This document shows, piece by piece, positions 34,657 to 43,964 of a stretch of DNA of 64,000 bases. The position numbers were made by a program, and so were the translations under genes. The DNA is from CAIVAT01 sp037137455 (GTDB taxonomy: Bacteria; Bacteroidota; Bacteroidia; Bacteroidales; FEN-979): positions 1 through 64,000 of the forward strand of contig JBAXKG010000005.1 of the NCBI GenBank assembly GCA_037137455.1, written 5' to 3'. Positions within the stretch are counted from its first letter, which is position 1. Each line of letters opens with the position of its first letter. The notes beneath the pieces are model-generated. The model did not search any database and was not told the DNA's origin. It worked only from the letters and a program-made list of their open reading frames with translations.

Positions 34657-36519
34657 ATGAAAGATAAAAGCCAGCAGCGAATTTCCCTTGCAATTTTTTG
34701 TCTTCTTGCTCTTGCCATCATTATCAACCGAATGTCGTTTCCCAAATTCGACACTCACAATATTTTCGCCATCATCAGCTGGGATGTTTTCGGGTACTAC
34801 CTTTATCTTCCTGCCACTTTTATTCACCATGACCTGGGGATAAAGAATTTTGCATGGGTACAGGAAATACTGGATACCTATAATCCCACTATCGGATTTT
34901 ACCAGGCTTATTTAAGTCCTGGCGCTGATTACATCATGAAATATCCGATGGGCCTGGCCATCATGTACAGTCCGTTTTTTTTTCTGGGTCATCTGATAGC
35001 CCATCTCACCGGATATTCACCCGATGGCTTCACATTTCCCTACCAGTTATCAATCGCCATCGGCGGATTAGTTTACACCGTAATCGGAATATGGTTTCTG
35101 CGGAAGATCCTGTTACATTTTTTCACAGATGGTGTAGCTGCCATCACTATGATCCTGATAGTGGCCGGCACCAATTATTTTCAGCTTACTGCCTTTGACG
35201 GCGCCATGCCGCACAACTACCTGTTTACTCTCTTTGCACTGATTGTATGGCTTACCATTCGCTGGCATGCTGATCCACGTTGGAAATATGCCATACCCCT
35301 GGGATTGCTTTGCGGTTTGGCTACACTAATCAGGCCTACAGCCATCATCATTTCATTGGTTCCTGTGTTGTGGGGCGTATGGGGTGGAATAGCGTGGCGT
35401 GAAAAAATTTCTATGGTGGGCAAACATATCTTGCAGGTTCTGGTTATGGCGGCAGTCATGATGCTGGTGGTGGGATTGCAGATGCTATATTGGAAAATTC
35501 ACTCCGGATCATGGATTTATTACAGTTACGAAAAGGTGGAAAAACTGGAATTTATCGCTCCCTACCTTCAAAAGGTCCTCTTTTCGTATAAAAAGGGTTG
35601 GTTTGTGTATACCCCGATAATGGTATTTGCCCTGGTGGGTTTTTGGCAGCTTATCTTGAAATATCGCTCTGTTTTTGTAGCCGTTTTCGTTTTTTTCATC
35701 GCCCATCTTCTGATTGTCGCAAGCTGGCCTACATGGTGGTATGGCGGAAGTCTGGGGCAGCGTGCAATGATGGAATCCTATGTGTTGCTGGCAATACCAT
35801 TGGGGGCGCTTGTTCAGTGGATTTCGAAGTTAAATGGAATTTTCAAATGGCCTGTTCTATCGGGATTTTTTCTGTTGGTGTTTCTGAACCTTTTTCAAAC
35901 ATGGCAGTATATGAACTTTGTTCTTGATCCATCACGGATGACAAAAGCATTTTATTGGGCGGCGTTTGGAAAAACCAGTGTAAACAATGCCGACAGGATG
36001 TTTCTTGAACCATCTGACAAAAACGATGAACGGGAATTCCTGACTGATACGGCGAACTATACTTCAAGGGTCATTGCTATCTATGATTTTGAAAACCAGG
36101 ATCAGGTGAGTTCTGAAAATATATGCAGGGATACTGCGAACAACGGAAATTATTCGCTGCGAATGAGCCGGAAGATGGAATTCTCCCCGGGACTTAGCCT
36201 GCCCTATAAGGATATTTCCAAAAAAGATTTTACCTGGATCCGGGCAAGCGCATGGGTATACTTTACCTGTAAACCCGAAGAAGCTGCCTGCGGTTTGGTT
36301 ATTACATGTAATCATCATGGAGCCGCCTATAAATATCGCCTGCTCGAATTGGCAAAAGAAAATCTGAAACCTGGTGTATGGAATAGGGTGACTATGGACT
36401 ATATGACTCCGTTTTTTGAAGATAAAAACAATACTCTGCAGTCCTATTTTTGGTTCCTGGGCCAAAAGGAAATACTGGTTGATGATTTTGAGATCAGGCT
36501 TTTTGAACCTAAAAAATAA
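34657..36519 (+). CDS. GT-C-type multi-pass membrane protein with C-terminal beta-sandwich module
   Basis: A 620-residue paralogue of the protein at 31178. About eleven membrane helices with SWDVFGYYLYLPATF in the first external loop (Asp43), YPMGLAIMYSPFF, LIRPTAI and WWYGGSLGQRAMME are followed by a C-terminal module (about 475-620) very close to the stand-alone module protein at 30517: YDFEN, SLRMS, FSPGL, TWIRASAWVYFTC, VITCNHHG and ILVDDFEIRLF. The module would sit in the periplasm. Probable glycan- or lipid-glycosylating enzyme; activity is inferred only. Confidence 0.72.
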   Translation: MKDKSQQRISLAIFCLLALAIIINRMSFPKFDTHNIFAIISWDVFGYYLYLPATFIHHDLGIKNFAWVQEILDTYNPTIGFYQAYLSPGADYIMKYPMGLAIMYSPFFFLGHLIAHLTGYSPDGFTFPYQLSIAIGGLVYTVIGIWFLRKILLHFFTDGVAAITMILIVAGTNYFQLTAFDGAMPHNYLFTLFALIVWLTIRWHADPRWKYAIPLGLLCGLATLIRPTAIIISLVPVLWGVWGGIAWREKISMVGKHILQVLVMAAVMMLVVGLQMLYWKIHSGSWIYYSYEKVEKLEFIAPYLQKVLFSYKKGWFVYTPIMVFALVGFWQLILKYRSVFVAVFVFFIAHLLIVASWPTWWYGGSLGQRAMMESYVLLAIPLGALVQWISKLNGIFKWPVLSGFFLLVFLNLFQTWQYMNFVLDPSRMTKAFYWAAFGKTSVNNADRMFLEPSDKNDEREFLTDTANYTSRVIAIYDFENQDQVSSENICRDTANNGNYSLRMSRKMEFSPGLSLPYKDISKKDFTWIRASAWVYFTCKPEEAACGLVITCNHHGAAYKYRLLELAKENLKPGVWNRVTMDYMTPFFEDKNNTLQSYFWFLGQKEILVDDFEIRLFEPKK

Positions 36520-36528
36520 AACCAGTCC

Positions 36529-37986
36529 ATGATCTTTAGCAGCAGTTTGTTTTTACTCTATTTCCTGCCGGCATTTCTGATCATCTATTACCTTGTTGGC
36601 CGAAAATTAAAAAATTGGGTTTTATTAATTGCCAGTCTGTTTTTCTATGCCTGGGGAGCCCCGGTGTTTATATTTTTCGTGGCATCTTCAGTTCTGGTGG
36701 ATTTTGTGCTAATCAGGCAAATGAGTCTGAAATCAGGAGTGCCACGAAGGGCCATATTCTGGATTTCTGTTGCCATGAACCTGGCGCTGCTTCTATATTT
36801 CAAATACATGAATTTCTTCGTTGATCAGTTCCAGGTGATGCTGAGCTGTTTCGGATCAAAGCCGGCAGAATGGACAAAAATTGCCCTTCCGGTCGGAATT
36901 TCATTTATTACTTTTCAAAAACTGGCCTATACCATAGATGTGTATAAAAAGCAACACCCTGTTTTTCAAAAATTGCAGGATTATGCTTTATACATTTTCA
37001 TGTTTCCTCAGTTGTTGTCGGGCCCCATTGTAAGACCGGTTCAAATCGCATCGCAAATCGCCGACAGGTCGCAACAGGAGAACATCGATTACCGCCTTAC
37101 CGGTTTTTATCGTTTCATAATCGGGCTTGCAAAAAAGGTACTGATTGCCGATGTGTTGGGCGTTACAGTCAACGAGATTTTTGCACTTTCCTCTGTTGAA
37201 TTGTCGAGCGGAATAATGTGGATCGGGGCAATTGCTTATGCTTTCCAGATCTATTTCGACTTCTCGGGGTACACCGATATGGCAATAGGACTTGCCCGCA
37301 TGCTTGGCTTCAGGCTGCCTGAAAATTTCAATTCCCCATATATTTCGCAAAGCATTACCGAATTCTGGAGGCGGTGGCACATGACCCTTTCGTTCTGGTT
37401 CCGCGACTACATTTTCCTTCCATTGGCTTATGCTGCCTCACGCAAACTTCCCAAGGAGCATTATATTGGTATCAGGAGTGATAAATTCATATACCTTATC
37501 GCTACCACCGTGACATTCCTGCTGTGCGGTTTCTGGCACGGCGCTGCCTGGACATTCATCGTATGGGGAGCCTACATGGGATTGTTCCTCATCCTTGACA
37601 GGCTATTTCTGCTGAAGTACCTGAAGAAAGCAGGTAAAATCCCTTCCATCGCCATCACCTTTTTCGTTCTGATGATCGGATGGTTGATTTTCAGGTCGAA
37701 TACACTTGACGAAGCCTGGTTTCTTATCCGCAGGCTCTTTCTATTCCAGGGAGGAGAAAATATTGTGTGGCTCAACCCGAAATTCTGGACCATGCTTGTC
37801 ATCGCCATTATTTTCTCCTTCTGGGGCGGTTTCAGGAAAGTGGAATCCTGGATCGAAAAACTATATTTCAAACCCGGCAACGTTATGATGATAATATTCT
37901 CAGTTATTTCCATTCTTTTATTTGTACTTTGCCAAGCCAATATTTCTTCATCGGGGTTCAGCCCCTTTATATATTTCAGGTTTTAA
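36529..37986 (+). CDS. AlgI-like MBOAT O-acyltransferase
   Basis: A 485-residue membrane-bound O-acyltransferase like AlgI, which passes acyl groups across the inner membrane for exopolysaccharide acetylation. It has the MBOAT core: FPQLLSGPIVR, FSGYTDMAIGLARMLGF, ITEFWRRWHMTLSFWFRDYI (His284) and GFWHGAAWTFIVWG with the catalytic His337. The end is normal. The AlgJ/AlgX-like protein at 40678 is the expected periplasmic partner. It begins 9 bases after the preceding gene. Confidence 0.93.
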   Translation: MIFSSSLFLLYFLPAFLIIYYLVGRKLKNWVLLIASLFFYAWGAPVFIFFVASSVLVDFVLIRQMSLKSGVPRRAIFWISVAMNLALLLYFKYMNFFVDQFQVMLSCFGSKPAEWTKIALPVGISFITFQKLAYTIDVYKKQHPVFQKLQDYALYIFMFPQLLSGPIVRPVQIASQIADRSQQENIDYRLTGFYRFIIGLAKKVLIADVLGVTVNEIFALSSVELSSGIMWIGAIAYAFQIYFDFSGYTDMAIGLARMLGFRLPENFNSPYISQSITEFWRRWHMTLSFWFRDYIFLPLAYAASRKLPKEHYIGIRSDKFIYLIATTVTFLLCGFWHGAAWTFIVWGAYMGLFLILDRLFLLKYLKKAGKIPSIAITFFVLMIGWLIFRSNTLDEAWFLIRRLFLFQGGENIVWLNPKFWTMLVIAIIFSFWGGFRKVESWIEKLYFKPGNVMMIIFSVISILLFVLCQANISSSGFSPFIYFRF

Positions 37987-38004
37987 TCTTAATTGGGATC
38001 AACC

Positions 38005-39918
38005 ATGAAGAACGATTTTATCTCGAGGAACAAAGAATTTTTTTATCTGGCGTTCATAATTATGACGCTGATCACATTTTTTCCGCTTTTTTTCACGGGA
38101 TTTGCCACAGCAGATGATCTTCACTACTATCTGATCACCAGAAGGGGCCAGATAATGGCAGATACCTCATTTTTTGCCAGGGTCGCCGGCCGTTTTTATT
38201 TCTATATCGTCCGGCCGGTTTACAGCCTTCCTTATCTTTTTGGCGATAGCATGGTGATCGTAAAAATATTCCAGTACGTTCCACTGATTGTGTGTTTTTT
38301 GTTATTTGCAAAAATTGTATTTGACATTACAAAATCAAAGGCAATGGCCTGGCTTTTTCTTTTAATTTTCCTGATGACAATGCAGATTTCTCAGCATACG
38401 AGTCTTTTCGTGTCGTACCCATTTTATTTTACCTTCTCTTTTTCGTTGTTGTTAATTTCATATCTGCTTATTCTGCGCTTTTATGAACAAAGAAAAAATA
38501 GACTGATTCTTTTTGCCGCGGTTTTTTTTGCCATAGGATTGTTGTTCTATGAAACCTATATTTTCTTTCTATTGTTTGCCGGCCTGACCATGGTTTTTTA
38601 CAACCTGAAAGAGAAGAATCCGTTACCACAAACGATAAAAAATTCAATAGTTCAGTTCTTGCCATTTTTAGCAATAGGGGTAATTTATCTCGCCGCCTAT
38701 TTCATCTTCAGAATTTACCATCCTTCACAATATCCCGGTACTAATTTCGAATTTAAGGATCTTTCAGCCGGGACTTTTTTTATGGTGTTATGGAACCTTG
38801 CTTATTCATCATTTCCATTAACCGTTTATGAAACAACCCATGGATTGTTCTGGGACAAGTCAGAGCTGATATCAGGTTATTCTCCCGTGGTAATGAATCT
38901 GATTTTCAATGCCCGGCTGGAGTGGATTGTCAAGGGAATTCTTATTTCATTCTTGGGTTATAAATTGCTGATGACAACTCCTTCTGTGAAACTGAAGGGA
39001 CTTTTGGCCGGGGCAATTATCTCTCTGTTGCTGATCTTCCTTCCCCAGGTTCCGCTGGCGTTAACTGAAAAATATATCGCCTATGCCGGTCACGGAACCA
39101 TGATCGGTTATGTAACGACCTTTTTCTCTTTCTTTGGCACTTTGCTCCTGATGACCCTTTTGCTGAGTTATTTAATGAATCTTTTCAATTTCAGTAAAAT
39201 TTTCAAGCAAGCAATTGCAGCGGTTTTTGTTTTTGGGTTTTTTATCTGCTCGGTGGTCACCGACTTTTCAAATTATTCCATAGCAAAGGATATCGGTAGC
39301 GCAAATTTACGTCTCCTTGCAGTTGACGAATTACTGAAATCCGATGAATTCAAAACCATCCCTTCCGGAACGCCATTTTTTGCAAGGGACTTGTGGGATA
39401 ACCCTTCCTATTGCGCTCGCGGAATAACCGAGCAGGAATTTAACTGGTACGAATATTTCGAAGCCAAAAGCGGGCTTTCATATCTTTTCGGTCGGGAAGT
39501 TGGTCGTTTTCTTGATTATTCAAAGAATGTTAAATTGGCGCCATATTATATAACCATGCGGCAAGCCGAAAAAACGGAGGATATTTTACTTGTAATGGGC
39601 CAGATGGCGCCACTTCAGCCTCAGGATTCTGTCATAAACCATTTTGCAGATCGTGCAACAATTGCCTACTATTCGTCATATAAAATTTTTACAGTCAGCT
39701 TTAAAGTCAAATCGGTTTCGGCAAGCACAAATGTTCCAATAAAAATTAATCATATCATTGATGAAGTGATCTTTGAAAAAACAATCGAAATAACGATTTA
39801 CAATACGAAAAAGAGTCAGCCTGCCACCATTTTTTCTGTGCAGTTCCCTGGTATTGATCTGAGTTCAATTATTATTTCAAACATGATAAATCCAAAAAAT
39901 AAATATTTCTATTTATGA
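38005..39918 (+). CDS. Multi-pass membrane protein, possible GT-C glycosyltransferase
   Basis: A 637-residue protein with about eleven hydrophobic segments and a soluble C-terminal part (about 430-637). The first external loop reads GFATADDLHYYLITRRGQ, with Asp37-Asp38 in the place of a GT-C catalytic acid, and the overall layout resembles the other large membrane proteins here. I see no firm family motif. The C-terminal domain does not obviously match the beta-sandwich module. A TTG four codons upstream (37993) is possible; the ATG is preferred. The gene is more AT-rich than its neighbours. Confidence 0.6.
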   Translation: MKNDFISRNKEFFYLAFIIMTLITFFPLFFTGFATADDLHYYLITRRGQIMADTSFFARVAGRFYFYIVRPVYSLPYLFGDSMVIVKIFQYVPLIVCFLLFAKIVFDITKSKAMAWLFLLIFLMTMQISQHTSLFVSYPFYFTFSFSLLLISYLLILRFYEQRKNRLILFAAVFFAIGLLFYETYIFFLLFAGLTMVFYNLKEKNPLPQTIKNSIVQFLPFLAIGVIYLAAYFIFRIYHPSQYPGTNFEFKDLSAGTFFMVLWNLAYSSFPLTVYETTHGLFWDKSELISGYSPVVMNLIFNARLEWIVKGILISFLGYKLLMTTPSVKLKGLLAGAIISLLLIFLPQVPLALTEKYIAYAGHGTMIGYVTTFFSFFGTLLLMTLLLSYLMNLFNFSKIFKQAIAAVFVFGFFICSVVTDFSNYSIAKDIGSANLRLLAVDELLKSDEFKTIPSGTPFFARDLWDNPSYCARGITEQEFNWYEYFEAKSGLSYLFGREVGRFLDYSKNVKLAPYYITMRQAEKTEDILLVMGQMAPLQPQDSVINHFADRATIAYYSSYKIFTVSFKVKSVSASTNVPIKINHIIDEVIFEKTIEITIYNTKKSQPATIFSVQFPGIDLSSIIISNMINPKNKYFYL

Positions 39919-39940
39919 TTATCAGATATTAAAATTAAAA

Positions 39941-40675
39941 ATGTCAGATCCAATTTATCTTAGTGTCGTTGTTCCAGCTTTCAAATCAGCCGGAATCTTA
40001 GAAAAAAACCTGCCGGTTTTACTTTCCTATCTGCAAAGGCAGGATTATACTTATGAAGTAATTGTTGTGGATGATGGAAGCAACGATAGTGGCGCAACGG
40101 AGGCAGTATGCCATAAGCTGGATTGTATTTTCTGCCATAATGAGAAAAATATGGGAAAGGGAGCCGCAGTGCGCAAGGGAATGAAAGCTGCGAAAGGTTT
40201 GTTCAGAATTTTCACTGATGCAGATATCCCATACGAACTTGAAGCTATCGAAACAATGCTGCGATACCTCGATTTTAAGGAATTTCAGTTGGTGATCGGG
40301 GACCGGAATTTAAATGAATCATCCTATTTAACTGAAATTTCGTGGCTTAGAAAGTTCACCAGCATGTTTTTTACCCGTTTTGTCGGCACTATTGTTACAA
40401 CCAATTTTTTCGATACTCAATGCGGTCTTAAAGGATTCAGAGGAGAGGTTGCTGATTTTCTTTTTAAGCATGCCAGGATTAATGGTTTTGCATTTGATGT
40501 TGAATTGCTCTACATCGCGTTGAAACAGAATTTCGAAATAAAACGGATACCAGTCAGGTTGAGTAATCAGGAAAAATCGACCGTCAGGGTATTCCGGCAT
40601 GGCATAACGATGTTTTTTGATTTGTTTAAGATCAAAATCAACAACGTGAAAGGATATTATAAGGAGGAAATCTAA
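39941..40675 (+). CDS. GT2 glycosyltransferase, polyprenyl-phosphate sugar synthase type
   Basis: A 244-residue GT2 enzyme, second of the cluster. Motifs: LSVVVPAFKSAGILEKNL, VVDDGSNDS (43-51), GKGAAVRKGM and the metal site DAD (93-95) in FTDADIPYE, then TQCGLKGFRG, which is typical of DPM1/GtrB-like enzymes. No membrane helix is present. It differs clearly from the enzyme at 29744, so the two may load different sugars. The next gene starts 2 bases after its stop, within reach of a Shine-Dalgarno sequence in its last codons. Confidence 0.85.
   Translation: MSDPIYLSVVVPAFKSAGILEKNLPVLLSYLQRQDYTYEVIVVDDGSNDSGATEAVCHKLDCIFCHNEKNMGKGAAVRKGMKAAKGLFRIFTDADIPYELEAIETMLRYLDFKEFQLVIGDRNLNESSYLTEISWLRKFTSMFFTRFVGTIVTTNFFDTQCGLKGFRGEVADFLFKHARINGFAFDVELLYIALKQNFEIKRIPVRLSNQEKSTVRVFRHGITMFFDLFKIKINNVKGYYKEEI
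40661..40667 (+). promoter_or_regulatory. Shine-Dalgarno sequence deciding a TTG start
   Basis: AAGGAGG, ten bases before the TTG at 40678 and inside the last codons of the preceding GT2 gene. It supports the TTG as a true start in a genome where such sequences are rare. Confidence 0.6.
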
Positions 40676-40677
40676 TT

Positions 40678-42132
40678 TTGAAGAACTTTCTCTTTTTTTT
40701 GATCCTTTTGGCATTAGCCGCATCAGCACTGCAACAGCGCTTGAATATATTTTTGGAGCCTGACCTGAAAGGGTATTATCACCAGAGTGAAAGCCCGACA
40801 ATGAGGTCGTTTACATGGAAAAGATGGTTTTCATCTGAATTTCAGGATCAATTCTCGACCCGGATAAATGAACACACCGGGTTACGTAAATCGTTGGTCC
40901 GCTTATCCAATCAATACGATTACAGTCTTTTTGGACTTATCCACGCGAAAGGATTTGTTTTGGGCAAAAACGGTTACCTGTTTGAGGAGGATTACATACA
41001 TGAATATAATGGGGATTATTTTATAGGGAAAGCGGCAATCGATAAAAAATTGTCACGGTTGAAGAATGTGAAGGACAGCCTGCGGGCGCGTAACATCCCT
41101 TTGCTACTGGTTTATGAACCTGGCAAGGCAAGCTTTTACCCTGAATTTATTCCAGATCGCTTTAATACGGGAAAGAGGTCACAGACTAATTACGAATATT
41201 TTGTGCAACGCAGCCGCGAATTGGGATTATCGAATATGGATATGAACAGTTATTTCCTGAAAATGAAAGACACTTCGCGCTATCCATTGTTCCCGCGATA
41301 TGGAATGCATTGGAGTCTTTATGGGGTTACTTTTGCTGTAGATACACTTAGCCGCCTGATTGAGGTGGAAACAGGCAGACAATTGCCAGATTTCAATATT
41401 CGTCATCTCGTCACCTCGTTAACTCCTGGTGGTACAGATAATGACATTGGCGAATTGCTAAACCTGGCGTGTTCGTTGAAATCAACTCCCGGGGCTTATC
41501 CATCGATAATATTCAATCAGGAACAGGTCAAGACTGTAAAGGCGTTGGTTGTTGCGGATAGTTATTATGTAAACATAATTGAAGATTATGGCCGTCAGCT
41601 ATTCAAAACGCAAGATTACTGGTACTATAATAAAAAGGTCTATCCCTATCACAACGATGATCCGCCACAGTATGCCGACAAATCGAATCTCCGGGATAAA
41701 TTGATAAAATTCGATGTTGTGATTCTGATGGTGTCGGAGATCAACCTTCATTGCGGGTTCTGGAATTTTGCCGATGAAACTTTTCTTGCTTTTCACCCCG
41801 AGATAAAAGATCCGCTGTTATACGGTATTGAAAATGAAATCAGAAATGACCGTGATTGGTTCCGCTTCATGGTAAATAAATCACGTATGCACCAGAAACC
41901 GCTGGAAGAGATGATCAGGCGCGATGCCGAATATACTTTTTATACAAAGTACAACAACCTGCCGGGAAAAAGTTATCTGGATTCGATTGACTATATCGCT
42001 TTAACAATCAGAAACAGTCCGGAATGGCTTTCACAGGTCGAAAAAAAGGCGCGTGAACGAAACATAGGGCTTGATTCGATGGTGATGCTTGATGCCATTT
42101 ATTCCTATAATCAATCGAAAAAAAATCAATAA
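40678..42132 (+). CDS. AlgJ/AlgX-like periplasmic acetyltransferase-like protein
   Basis: A 484-residue SGNH-fold-like protein of exopolysaccharide acetylation. It starts with a TTG followed by MKNFLFFLILLALAASA, a signal anchor that would be lost if the next ATG (codon 42) were used. NEHTGLRKSL, KNGYLFEEDYI and PLLLVYEPGKASFYPEF are family features. Of the catalytic residues, His211 (GMHWS) and Ser295 (VVADSYY) are visible, but the Asp normally two residues before the His is Gly. It may still work, use another acid, or act as a binding protein. The partner is probably the MBOAT at 36529. Confidence 0.75.
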   Translation: MKNFLFFLILLALAASALQQRLNIFLEPDLKGYYHQSESPTMRSFTWKRWFSSEFQDQFSTRINEHTGLRKSLVRLSNQYDYSLFGLIHAKGFVLGKNGYLFEEDYIHEYNGDYFIGKAAIDKKLSRLKNVKDSLRARNIPLLLVYEPGKASFYPEFIPDRFNTGKRSQTNYEYFVQRSRELGLSNMDMNSYFLKMKDTSRYPLFPRYGMHWSLYGVTFAVDTLSRLIEVETGRQLPDFNIRHLVTSLTPGGTDNDIGELLNLACSLKSTPGAYPSIIFNQEQVKTVKALVVADSYYVNIIEDYGRQLFKTQDYWYYNKKVYPYHNDDPPQYADKSNLRDKLIKFDVVILMVSEINLHCGFWNFADETFLAFHPEIKDPLLYGIENEIRNDRDWFRFMVNKSRMHQKPLEEMIRRDAEYTFYTKYNNLPGKSYLDSIDYIALTIRNSPEWLSQVEKKARERNIGLDSMVMLDAIYSYNQSKKNQ

Positions 42133-42137
42133 ATTTG
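42130..42137 (+). promoter_or_regulatory. Bacteroidota -7 element inside the glycan cluster
   Basis: TAAATTTG 30 bases before the ATG at 42167. Its first three bases are the stop codon of the preceding gene. Confidence 0.45.
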
Positions 42138-42166
42138 TATTATGCTGATTAGCTAATGAAACCTGC

Positions 42167-43960
42167 ATGAATTTAAAAACCAAGAGACTACGCATATTCG
42201 GCCTGTTGTTGCTTTTTTCTGTTGTCTTACTTGCTCTTGGACTTAAGTATCTGCCATTCACAAGGGTGTCGAAAATACCTTCAGTGTCGAACCAGTCATA
42301 CGTTGATCCTCAAAAAACACAGGCCCTCTCTCCCAATACACTTTATTACGATTTTGAAGTGGCTCCCGGAAAAGAGGCGCCCGGTGGTTTCTACAAGGGA
42401 TTGGCCCACTCGGGACAATATTCGGTTAAGGCGTTCGGGAAAAACAGCTTCAGTATGGCGGTTGAACGAACTGCCAGGGAGATCGGGATGCAAAACATGA
42501 AAGCAGTGGCTCTCAGTGCATGGGTTTATGTATTTCCCACAAAAAATGAGGTGAATGGGAATATGGTATTCACGGCCACCAACGAATCGGGTGTAAATGT
42601 GTGCTGGGAGGGGATAGGAGTTGTTGATCCGGAAGTTCCCCGGGGAAAATGGTTTAAAATAAGCAAGTACTTTGATCTGACAGCGGTTTCATTTAAACCC
42701 GATTACAAGATCCAGATATATTTTTGGAATAACAGCCGCACCGACATCCTGATTGATGATTATACCGTGGTTTTTGGCGGACCGGTCGACCGGCGTGGCG
42801 ATTCGGCTTGGGTTGACATGACAAAACCGGGAGGTTTTACACCCAGGTTCAATTACCCTCCCTTTCCGGTTTCGATGCTTCAGAAAGAGACTACCCTTAG
42901 CTTACCAGAGTTGGCAGATATCAGCACTAACGATCTGGTTATTGCGGGCAACTTCCTGAATACCGGCAACGATGGGCTTTTTGTAATCAGGAAGGATGGT
43001 CATATTGGCATTTATGCTTTTTGTACCTCGAATAGTGAATTTCGCAAAATCACCCTGAATAATCCATCCGCACTTGCCTCTGTTCAGCCAGTTAAAAAAA
43101 TGCTGAAGGGTAAATTTCTTGGAACCAAAGCTGAGCAGCTCATCCTGATAAGTGAAAAAGAATGGATGCTCTGTGCCATTGAACCGTTAACTAACCTGTG
43201 CACTGCATCGGGCGGTTTGCAAACCAGCCTGAAAATAATGTGGAAATCAGGGATGCCGGCCTCCTCAATTTTCAGTGGAGACTTCAATGGCGACCACCGG
43301 TCAGAAATAATGATTATTGAAGATAACGGTTCATGGAAGGTGATGGCGTTTGAAACAACAGGGAATGCGGGCAGCGCCTGGAAGGTCATTGCCGAAGACG
43401 ACCACGATCCGGTGAAGGATTGGAATAAAAGTAACCAGGAGGTGGGTATTTATGTCGGTCGGTTCATTCCGGGTTCAGCCAATGAACTGGTTTTGACTGT
43501 TATTAGGAATAAGGGCGAGAAGAAATTTGGCTATTCCCTGCGGAAATTGAACTCATCGCGGATGAGATGGGACCCTCTTTTCGGTGAAAATCATAACTAT
43601 GTCGGTAAAACTATCGGGCTGGATACACTGAAGCCTTCCGACCTCTTTTTCATAGCCAATGCTGATAATGGAAATGAGACAAAAGTTTACAGGTACAACC
43701 GCGACTGGCGGTTTGATTTGAAGGAGATCAGCTTTAATGATTCCACCTTCAGGATACTTTCGGGAGTCGATTTTTCTGGCTGTGAAAAGGGCAGTAATCC
43801 CAAGTATTATGAATCCCTGACACTGATTCCCGGATATTTCCTTAGTCCTTCATCGTTCTCATTTCTTACGATAGGATCTGTTGAAAAAGAGCGCCACTAT
43901 GAATCAATATTGCCCGATTTTGTACATCTTTACTCGTTAACCGGTAAAAAGAAACAGTAA
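42167..43960 (+). CDS. Membrane-anchored protein with beta-sandwich module and propeller-like repeats
   Basis: A 597-residue protein in three parts: an N-terminal anchor (about 7-25), a copy of the beta-sandwich module (about 55-205: YYDFE, SGQYSVK, ALSAWVYVFP, YKIQIYFWNN, ILIDDYTVVFGG) and a C-terminal region (about 240-597) with FG-GAP-like repeats (FSGDFNGDHRSEIMIIEDNGSW; also NDLVIAGNFLNTGNDGLFVI). Such repeats form beta-propellers. It is probably periplasmic or exposed and binds glycan or protein; it has no evident enzyme active site. The gene is followed 4 bases later by the GH16 gene. Confidence 0.65.
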   Translation: MNLKTKRLRIFGLLLLFSVVLLALGLKYLPFTRVSKIPSVSNQSYVDPQKTQALSPNTLYYDFEVAPGKEAPGGFYKGLAHSGQYSVKAFGKNSFSMAVERTAREIGMQNMKAVALSAWVYVFPTKNEVNGNMVFTATNESGVNVCWEGIGVVDPEVPRGKWFKISKYFDLTAVSFKPDYKIQIYFWNNSRTDILIDDYTVVFGGPVDRRGDSAWVDMTKPGGFTPRFNYPPFPVSMLQKETTLSLPELADISTNDLVIAGNFLNTGNDGLFVIRKDGHIGIYAFCTSNSEFRKITLNNPSALASVQPVKKMLKGKFLGTKAEQLILISEKEWMLCAIEPLTNLCTASGGLQTSLKIMWKSGMPASSIFSGDFNGDHRSEIMIIEDNGSWKVMAFETTGNAGSAWKVIAEDDHDPVKDWNKSNQEVGIYVGRFIPGSANELVLTVIRNKGEKKFGYSLRKLNSSRMRWDPLFGENHNYVGKTIGLDTLKPSDLFFIANADNGNETKVYRYNRDWRFDLKEISFNDSTFRILSGVDFSGCEKGSNPKYYESLTLIPGYFLSPSSFSFLTIGSVEKERHYESILPDFVHLYSLTGKKKQ

Positions 43961-43964
43961 ATCC

